A DNA stretch of 13,960 nucleotides from Deltaproteobacteria bacterium (GTDB lineage: Bacteria; Desulfobacterota; DSM-4660; Desulfatiglandales; B25-G16): positions 1 through 13,960 of the forward strand of contig JAGYMO010000261.1 of the NCBI GenBank assembly GCA_018400255.1, in the 5' to 3' direction. The position numbers and the translations under genes were made by a program. A model generated the notes under the pieces. The model was not told the DNA's origin, searched no databases, and worked only from the letters and a program-made list of their open reading frames with translations. Numbering within the stretch: position 1 is the first letter of the stretch; the number at the start of each line of letters is the position of its first letter. Shown one piece after another: positions 1 through 4,418 of the stretch.

Positions 1-50
1 CCGGACTCCAAATCCGGGTGTTGGGGGTTCGAATCCCTCCTGGCCTGCCA
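1..50 (+). tRNA. trnW: tRNA-Trp (CCA anticodon), 3' part; 5' end outside window
   Basis: The window opens inside a tRNA. A 5-bp anticodon stem (1-5 with 13-17) closes the 7-base loop CTCCAAA, giving anticodon CCA at 8-10, which reads the Trp codon UGG. A short variable region (18-22) is followed by a T arm (stem 23-27/35-39 with one G-U pair, loop TTCGAAT). The 3' acceptor strand CTGGCCT (40-46), discriminator G47 and an encoded CCA tail (48-50) complete it. The D arm and 5' acceptor strand lie upstream. A tRNA-Trp just before secE is a common arrangement, often with tuf and rpmG further upstream; those are not visible here. Confidence 0.95.
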
Positions 51-136
51 TTTTTTAATAAGTCAAAAGGCAAAATTTTTAAATACTCTAGACAGGCAAG
101 CGTTGCTGAGCTGACCTTTAAGAATTGACGTATATT

Positions 137-508
137 ATGAAAAAGACAAAAATTACCGGAAAAAATAGTAAGAAAAAGACTTCGAAACCCAGCGCAAGTA
201 AACAACAGAAACAGGTTAAGGCCAAGAATAATTCGGCGGCAGAAACCCTAAGCAGACAGGCAGGGATGACGAAAAAAGATTCGCCTAAAAAAACCGATAA
301 CGGGGTATCTGTGCTAAAGAGGTATTTTTCTATAGTGCGCCAGTTTTTGGCCGATTCGAAAATGGAATTAAAAAAGGTAACGTGGCCAACTAAAAAGGAG
401 CTTTTCTCTGTAACAGCAGTAGTTATAGTTTTAGTATTTTTTATTGCGTTCTTTTTAGGTTTAGTTGATTTTGGCCTGGTAAAGATTATAAAGAATATAG
501 TTGGCTAA
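137..508 (+). CDS. secE: Preprotein translocase subunit SecE
   Basis: SecE is the small membrane subunit that clamps SecY in the SecYEG protein-export channel. From the ATG at 137 the protein has 123 residues. The C-terminal half carries the family hallmark, an amphipathic segment ending in ELKKVTWPT (about 77-85), followed by a single hydrophobic membrane span (about 90-110) and a short tail. The first ~57 residues are a Lys/Ser/Asn-rich, low-complexity hydrophilic extension with no predicted membrane segment. Minimal bacterial SecE is about 60-65 residues and E. coli SecE has three spans, so this is a one-span type with a long basic tail. An in-frame TTG at 125 would add four residues. Neither start has a clear Shine-Dalgarno, so ATG was preferred. 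nusG follows after 26 bases, the usual secE-nusG pair. Confidence 0.93.
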   Translation: MKKTKITGKNSKKKTSKPSASKQQKQVKAKNNSAAETLSRQAGMTKKDSPKKTDNGVSVLKRYFSIVRQFLADSKMELKKVTWPTKKELFSVTAVVIVLVFFIAFFLGLVDFGLVKIIKNIVG

Positions 509-523
509 ATAATATATGTTAAT

Positions 524-530
524 AAGGTGG
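524..530 (+). promoter_or_regulatory. Ribosome binding site deciding the GTG start of nusG
   Basis: AAGGTGG lies four bases before the GTG at 535. The encoded protein begins MELKWYIVHTYSG, matching the conserved NusG N-terminus, so the GTG start is supported by both signals. Confidence 0.6.
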
Positions 531-534
531 TTGT

Positions 535-1065
535 GTGGAATTAAAATGGTATATAGTTCATACCTATTCTGGTTTTGAGAATAGGGTAAAGTTAGCCTTA
601 GAAGAAAAGATTAAATCTTTGGGTAAAGGGGATCATTTCGGTCAAATAGTGGTACCTACCGAAAAGGTTGTAGAATTGGTAAAAGGGAAAAAAAAGACTT
701 CTTCCCGAAAATTTTATCCAGGCTACATAATGATACAAATGGCTCTGACTGATGAGACATGGCATATTGTACAAGATACCGATAAGACAACAGGTTTTTT
801 AGGTGGAAAGACCAAGCCCGTTCCAATATCTGAGAAAGAGGCTAAAGAAGTTTTGAGCAGGATGAAGGATGGAGATGAGAAACCTAAGCCAAAATTTTAT
901 TTCGAGGAAGGAGATGAGGTAAGGGTTATTGATGGTCCATTTACTGGCTTCAATGGAATGGTAGAAGAGGTAAAATCAGACAAGAATAAACTTAGGGTTT
1001 TAATAAGTATTTTTGGGCGCTTAACACCAGTTGAGCTCGATTTTGTCCAGGTTACAAAAATATAG
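535..1065 (+). CDS. nusG: Transcription termination/antitermination factor NusG
   Basis: NusG binds the beta' clamp helices of RNA polymerase, suppresses pausing, and links polymerase to Rho or to the ribosome. The 176-residue product has the usual length. The NGN domain occupies about residues 1-115 and opens with KWYIVHTYSGFENRV; the PGYIMIQM segment is its polymerase-facing core. A KOW domain follows at about 121-176, with the typical EGDEVRVIDGPFTGFNG motif. The start is GTG, backed by an upstream Shine-Dalgarno. secE precedes it by 26 bases, and rplK follows after a 267-base spacer with several hairpins, so secE-nusG and the ribosomal genes may be partly separate transcripts, as in E. 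coli. Nothing is missing or unusual in the coding sequence. Confidence 0.97.
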   Translation: MELKWYIVHTYSGFENRVKLALEEKIKSLGKGDHFGQIVVPTEKVVELVKGKKKTSSRKFYPGYIMIQMALTDETWHIVQDTDKTTGFLGGKTKPVPISEKEAKEVLSRMKDGDEKPKPKFYFEEGDEVRVIDGPFTGFNGMVEEVKSDKNKLRVLISIFGRLTPVELDFVQVTKI

Positions 1066-1086
1066 AAAGTTTGAAGCTGGTTATTG

Positions 1087-1129
1087 TCTCCTTCGGGGAA
1101 TGGGAGAAAAATCCTCGCCTTTTAGGCGA
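1087..1129 (+). promoter_or_regulatory. Two adjacent hairpins just after nusG
   Basis: The first hairpin pairs TCTCC (1087-1091) plus TTC with GAA plus GGGAGA up to 1107, leaving a small bulge. The second is a perfect 6-bp stem TCGCCT (1115-1120) / AGGCGA (1124-1129) with a TTT loop. A T-rich stretch begins only about 15 bases later, so this is a weak intrinsic terminator candidate. It could equally be part of the rplK leader, where L1 represses translation in E. coli. I could not identify an L1-binding mimic. Confidence 0.35.
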
Positions 1130-1160
1130 AGACGTTAGTTTAATAATTTTTACTGATTAA

Positions 1161-1236
1161 GGCACAAAGGGGCAAAGTGGCAAAGGCACAAAGAAGAAAT
1201 AATGCGTTTCAAGAACTCTGTGCCTCTGTGCCTTTG
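1161..1236 (+). repeat. Inverted-repeat element built from GGCACA units
   Basis: The left arm (1161-1193) holds the unit GGCACAAAG twice, with a GGCAAAGTGGCAAAGG stretch between the starts. The right arm (1216-1236) holds TGTGCC twice. CAAAGGCACA (1181-1190) pairs perfectly with TGTGCCTTTG (1227-1236), and two further pairs follow one mismatch. The element lies entirely in the non-coding spacer. Its quasi-repetitive, palindromic layout resembles dispersed intergenic repeats of the REP type. Whether it is dispersed cannot be seen from one copy. Confidence 0.55.
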
Positions 1237-1243
1237 ACCCTCA

Positions 1244-1269
1244 AGCTACCCCTTTTAGGGATAGTAGTT
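1244..1269 (+). promoter_or_regulatory. Hairpin upstream of rplK, with a weak promoter-like hexamer
   Basis: AGCTAC (1244-1249) and CCCT (1250-1253) can pair with AGGG (1257-1260) and GTAGTT (1264-1269), leaving ATA bulged and TTT as loop. The apex CCTTTTAGG is identical to that of the hairpin at 1115-1129. The hexamer TTGACT (1268-1273) resembles a -35 box, but no good -10 box follows at 16-18 bases, so a promoter is only a weak possibility. Confidence 0.3.
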
Positions 1270-1332
1270 GACTTTTAATAAAGAGTTATGATTTTTATGA
1301 GCTTTAAAAATGTTTACTAAAAGGATAATGGC

Positions 1333-1758
1333 ATGGCAAAAAAGGTTATTGCAACGATTAAATTGCAGGTAAGGGGCGGGCAGGCGAATCCTTCTCCACC
1401 GGTTGGGCCGGCATTGGGCCAGCATGGTGTGAATATTATGGAGTTCTGCAAGGCCTTTAATTCTAGAACCCAGGATAAAGAAGGTATGGTTATTCCAGTT
1501 ATAGTAACTGTTTATACGGATAAAACATTTACTTTTATAACCAAAACCCCTCCGGCATCCGTATTGCTTAAGCAGGCCGCAAATATAGCTAAGGGTTCTC
1601 CTGATCCAAAAAGAGAAAAAATTGCATCCGTCACTCGAACACAGCTGGAGGAAATTGCCAAGCAGAAATATGAAGATCTGAGTGCGGTTGATCTCCCTGG
1701 CGCCTTAAAAATTATTGAAGGCACTGCCAGAAGTATGGGAATAGTAGTGAAGGACTGA
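1333..1758 (+). CDS. rplK: 50S ribosomal protein L11
   Basis: L11 sits at the base of the ribosomal stalk on 23S rRNA, helps translation factors act on the ribosome, and in many bacteria is needed for RelA activation. The 141-residue protein has the family length. Its N-terminal domain carries the proline-rich segment NPSPPVGPALGQHGVNIMEF (about 19-38), the flexible region linked to thiostrepton sensitivity. The C-terminal rRNA-binding domain includes TKTPPASVLL and GTARSMGIVV near the end. AAGGA at 1321-1325 is seven bases before the ATG. rplA follows after 31 bases, so the pair is surely co-transcribed. In E. coli L1 represses this pair through the rplK leader; the hairpins upstream may play that part, but this is inference. 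Confidence 0.98.
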   Translation: MAKKVIATIKLQVRGGQANPSPPVGPALGQHGVNIMEFCKAFNSRTQDKEGMVIPVIVTVYTDKTFTFITKTPPASVLLKQAANIAKGSPDPKREKIASVTRTQLEEIAKQKYEDLSAVDLPGALKIIEGTARSMGIVVKD

Positions 1759-1789
1759 TTGAATAATTAAATTTCAGGGAAGTGATATT

Positions 1790-2494
1790 ATGTCTAAGAG
1801 AGGGCGGAAATATTCAGAGAAGTTTGAAGAAATTGATGCCTCCAAAAAGTATAGCTTTGAGGAGGCCGTAAGGCTGGCATTAAGCAGTTCATATGTAAAT
1901 TTTGATGCATCTGTGGATTTAGCAATTAGGTTAGGTGTTGATCCAAGACATGCTGATCAAATGGTAAGAGGGGCAGCATCCCTTCCCCATGGAATAGGGA
2001 AAGACGTAAGGGTAGTAGTCTTTGCTAAAGGGGAAAAGGAAAAGGAGGCAAGCGAGGCAGGAGCAGATTTTGTTGGTGCTGAGGATCTTGCAGAAAAGAT
2101 CCAAGGTGGCTGGCTTGAGTTTGATAAAACGGTTGCTACCCCGGATATGATGGGCGTGGCGGGTAAATTAGGTCGTATCTTAGGACCTAGAGGAATGATG
2201 CCTAATGCAAAGCTTGGCACTGTGACTTTTGATGTGGGCAAGGCCGTAACTGAATTAAAGGCTGGAAAAATAGATTTTAAGGTTGAAAAGGCAGGCATAA
2301 TACATACATCAATTGGCAGGGTGTCTTTTGGGGAAGAGAAATTACTTCAAAATATTAAGTATTTTTTAGACATAATTTTAAAATTAAAGCCAGCTTCAAG
2401 CAAGGGGACATATATAAAGGGCATATCCATATCTACCACTATGGGCCCAGGTATTAAAGTGGATACGGCGTATGTTAGGGATTTAGTAAAATAG
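1790..2494 (+). CDS. rplA: 50S ribosomal protein L1
   Basis: L1 forms the mobile L1 stalk that moves deacylated tRNA out of the E site, and it is the translational repressor of the rplK-rplA unit in E. coli. The 234-residue product matches the family length. The signature stretch at residues 117-139 includes TPDMMGVAGKLGRILGPRG and GMMPN, the conserved loop of domain II, followed by GTVTFDVGKAV. The C-terminal part of domain I ends with the conserved KGTYIKGISISTTMGPGI region. AGGGAAG at 1776-1782 serves as ribosome binding site for the ATG. A 350-base leader separates it from rplJ, as expected for the split between the L11 and L10 units. Nothing is unusual in the coding region. Confidence 0.98.
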   Translation: MSKRGRKYSEKFEEIDASKKYSFEEAVRLALSSSYVNFDASVDLAIRLGVDPRHADQMVRGAASLPHGIGKDVRVVVFAKGEKEKEASEAGADFVGAEDLAEKIQGGWLEFDKTVATPDMMGVAGKLGRILGPRGMMPNAKLGTVTFDVGKAVTELKAGKIDFKVEKAGIIHTSIGRVSFGEEKLLQNIKYFLDIILKLKPASSKGTYIKGISISTTMGPGIKVDTAYVRDLVK

Positions 2495-2844
2495 ACTGTA
2501 TTTATTGAGAATTTAGCACAGCCATAAAAATTGGGCAATTGGCTTCATGAAGCTGAATGGAGGAGATTTTAACGGCTAGCTTATTATTCATGTTAATCAA
2601 GTTTTCCTGTTCAAATGGTTTAGCGTTATGCATGAATAATAAACCCCACGGGGAATTTTCAAGGGGGCATAAAACAACATATATATTTTGTTGAAAAAGC
2701 TATAAAATATGAAAGGTAATTTTTTTCTGTGATTTTAAGAATTCGCTTGGGTTATAACGTTTCATTAATTCATATTTACTTTTATCTATATTCTATAGCG
2801 GCTATACATTAATTTAGCACTAAAATAAGAGGGGAGGTGGTTTC
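2495..2844 (+). promoter_or_regulatory. 350-base leader of rplJ (L10-leader position) with strong secondary structure
   Basis: No gene is supported here. In order, the stretch holds a perfect 12-base palindrome GCTTCATGAAGC (2542-2553); an orphan GGAGGAG (2559-2565); and a perfect 12-bp stem TTATTATTCATG (2581-2592) / CATGAATAATAA (2631-2642). Immediately after comes a small hairpin CCC (2644-2646) / GGG (2651-2653) followed by AATTTTC. AATTTAGCAC occurs at both ends (2510-2519 and 2811-2820). In many bacteria the L10-L12 complex binds an mRNA leader in this position and represses translation or causes attenuation; here the position, length and structure fit. The kink-turn motif itself was not identified, so assignment to the L10-leader family is inference. 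Confidence 0.55.
2833..2840 (+). promoter_or_regulatory. Strong ribosome binding site deciding the TTG start of rplJ
   Basis: GGAGGTGG lies within a longer purine run. Its GGAGG core is seven bases before the TTG at 2845, and the reading frame from that TTG begins MSLNRGKKEEIL, the normal L10 N-terminus. No ATG or GTG gives a comparable N-terminus. Confidence 0.8.
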
Positions 2845-3381
2845 TTGTCCTTAAATAGAGGAAAAAAGGAAGAGATCTTAGAAGAGCTCAGAAAAGTACT
2901 CGATGGCTCTGAGGGGGCCTTTCTTGTAAATTATCAAGGGTTAAATGTCGAAACTTTATCCAAGCTGAGACGCCAGTTAAAAGAGGCTGATATTGATTTC
3001 AGGGTCGCAAAAAATAGATTACTTGTTATAGCATCTGAGAATACCGGGACCGCTGCCCTAAGGGATTACATGAACGGGCCTTGCGCATTGGCTGTGACTT
3101 ATAGTGACGTAGTTATGCCCGCTAAAATCTTAACAAAATTTAGCGAGGAAAACGAAGAGTTAAAGCTAAAAGTTGGTCAGATAAATGGTAAGATTATCGA
3201 CATATCTGGCATAAAAAGGCTTGCGGGACTTCCTTCAAGGGAAGTTTTGCTATCCAAGTTTCTCTATTCTCTTTCAGGCGTAACAACTAACTTTGTTAGG
3301 GTGCTATCTGAGGTTCCTAGGAGTTTATTAAATGTTTTAGAGGCAATCAGGGAACAAAAAGAAAAGGTTACAAATCAATAA
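2845..3381 (+). CDS. rplJ: 50S ribosomal protein L10
   Basis: L10 anchors the L7/L12 dimers to 23S rRNA and forms the stalk base with L11. Bound to L12 it is also the repressor of its own unit. The 178-residue protein has the family length. The N-terminal rRNA-binding domain shows NRGKKEEILEELRKVL, the VNYQGLNVETLSKLRRQL segment (about 29-46) and RVAKNRLL. The C-terminal helix that carries L7/L12 dimers is at about 160-178 (LEAIREQKEKVTNQ). The start is TTG, supported by a strong Shine-Dalgarno. A weak start codon in an autoregulated gene could help tune output, but that is inference. rplL follows after 71 bases containing a 7-bp hairpin ATCTTTT (3387-3393) / AAAAGAT (3417-3423). Confidence 0.97.
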   Translation: MSLNRGKKEEILEELRKVLDGSEGAFLVNYQGLNVETLSKLRRQLKEADIDFRVAKNRLLVIASENTGTAALRDYMNGPCALAVTYSDVVMPAKILTKFSEENEELKLKVGQINGKIIDISGIKRLAGLPSREVLLSKFLYSLSGVTTNFVRVLSEVPRSLLNVLEAIREQKEKVTNQ

Positions 3382-3452
3382 ATTATATCTTTTCTGATGA
3401 AATAATATAAATTAGTAAAAGATAAATTTTAATAAGGAGGATTTTTATAAAC

Positions 3453-3842
3453 ATGGCAACTACTATAAGTAAAGAAGATGTGATTGAATTTATTTCAGGT
3501 ATGACAGTGCTGGAACTTTCCGAGTTAGTAAAAGAACTTGAAGAAAAATTTGGCGTTTCCGCTGCTGCACCGGTAGCTGTGGCATCATCTGCGGCACCTG
3601 GACAAGGAGCGCAACCAGAAGAGGCCGAGAAGACCGAGTTTGACGTAGTGTTAACTGGTGTTGGAGATAAAAAAATCCAAGTAATTAAGGTTGTCCGAGC
3701 AGTAACAAGTCTTGGGTTAAAAGAGGCCAAGGAATTAGTTGATAATGTGCCTAGTGATATAAAGAAGGGTATTGCAAAAGAGGATGCGGAAAACGTCAAG
3801 GCCCAGCTTATAGAGGTAGGTGCAACTGTTGAGATAAAATAG
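3453..3842 (+). CDS. rplL: 50S ribosomal protein L7/L12
   Basis: L7/L12 is the multi-copy stalk protein that recruits and stimulates the translational GTPases (EF-Tu, EF-G, IF2, RF3). The 129-residue product shows the three expected parts: an N-terminal dimerisation domain (about 1-33), an Ala/Pro/Gly-rich hinge (about 36-58), and the factor-binding C-terminal domain (about 61-129), which includes KTEFDVVLTGVG, KIQVIKVVRAVTSLGLKEAK and ELVDNVP. AAGGAGG at 3434-3440 is a strong Shine-Dalgarno, although its 12-base distance to the ATG is long. L7/L12 is made in several copies per ribosome, so strong translation is expected. The stop codon at 3840-3842 is part of the stem of a large hairpin downstream. 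Confidence 0.98.
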   Translation: MATTISKEDVIEFISGMTVLELSELVKELEEKFGVSAAAPVAVASSAAPGQGAQPEEAEKTEFDVVLTGVGDKKIQVIKVVRAVTSLGLKEAKELVDNVPSDIKKGIAKEDAENVKAQLIEVGATVEIK

Positions 3843-3915
3843 GGCCTATCTTTTAGAAGGCAGAATTATGCTAACGTAGCTTTTTATAAGACTTAGTATA
3901 ATTTTTTAGGCCCTA
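3840..3915 (+). promoter_or_regulatory. Nested 76-base hairpin covering the rplL stop codon (attenuator or RNase III-type processing site)
   Basis: TAGGGCCTA (3840-3848), which begins with the rplL stop codon, pairs perfectly with TAGGCCCTA (3907-3915). Inside it AATTATGCTAA (3864-3874) pairs with TTAGTATAATT (3893-3903) over 11 bp with one G-U pair. T runs lie before (3902-3907) and after (3924-3929) the right arm, but the latter begins eight bases past the stem, so a canonical terminator is doubtful. In E. coli the rplL-rpoB gap carries both an attenuator and an RNase III cleavage hairpin that lower rpoBC expression relative to the ribosomal proteins. This structure occupies the same place; the equivalence is inference. 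Confidence 0.6.
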
Positions 3916-4418
3916 AGACATAATTTTTTAACATTAATTGAATGTTTTTTGTGTGAAACGTTGGTTAAACTTGTGCAGCTTAGTAAAGAGTTAAAAATCG
4001 AATTAGTATATGAAGGAAAATCCCAATTCTCTACACGTTATAGGCCTTTTGTGAAAATATATAAAAAATGAAGCTCGAACGGCACACATTAATGGGATAA
4101 AGATTGGGCAGTAAAGGTCAATAGGCAACTATATGTAATTTAGAAGTTAGCTAATGAAACATTAAGAGAAAAATAGATACCTTAATGGCGATCAAATTAA
4201 CCCTAAAGAGCCGACAGAGTAATCCCTAATGTTTAAAAATACGGATGCCTTATTGGTACTTGTAACCCGGCATTCCCAACATTCAATGAAAGGTTCTATA
4301 ACTATAACCCTGCAACATATATTATTTACCTATTTTTACGAATAGGTGTGAGCAGAGAATATTATAAACTGCTCTATCAGCAAGACTAGTTTAGCAGGGT
4401 TTAAGGGGAGCGTGAGAC
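3916..4418 (+). other. Rest of the rplL-rpoB spacer: no gene, several small hairpins
   Basis: No ORF with a ribosome binding site is seen. Structures visible: AACATT (3930-3935) / AATGTT (3941-3946) followed by Ts, a weak AT-rich terminator-like hairpin; ATAGGCC at 4040-4046, which could pair with the left arm of the upstream hairpin (3843-3849); ATGCC (4245-4249) / GGCAT (4269-4273); and a perfect 7-bp stem ACCTATT (4328-4334) / AATAGGT (4341-4347) with loop TTTACG. CTGCT (4369-4373) can also pair with AGCAG (4393-4397), just before the rpoB ribosome binding site. No convincing promoter pair of -35 and -10 boxes was found by eye. Confidence 0.5.
4403..4410 (+). promoter_or_regulatory. Ribosome binding site deciding the GTG start of rpoB
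   Basis: AAGGGGAG ends eight bases before the GTG at 4419. Another GTG at 4412 is out of frame. Translation from 4419 gives MNKKIDNAVYFPRKKFG, a typical beta-subunit N-terminus. Confidence 0.7.

Noticed and set aside
1268..1298. Possible sigma-70 promoter before rplK (TTGACT with a downstream T/A-rich stretch)
   Set aside because: The -35-like box is good, but candidate -10 boxes are at the wrong distance (13 or 19 bases) or match poorly, so it was not listed as a promoter.
2547..2579. 10-codon ORF that could be a leader peptide
   Set aside because: No ribosome binding site precedes it, it has no run of regulatory codons, and the ATG is the centre of a palindrome.
2590..2694. 34-codon ORF (starting MLIKFSCSNG) inside the rplJ leader
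   Set aside because: Its ATG lies within the 12-bp stem, and the nearest Shine-Dalgarno-like sequence (GGAGGAG, 2559-2565) is 24 bases away. The composition shows no protein-like features.
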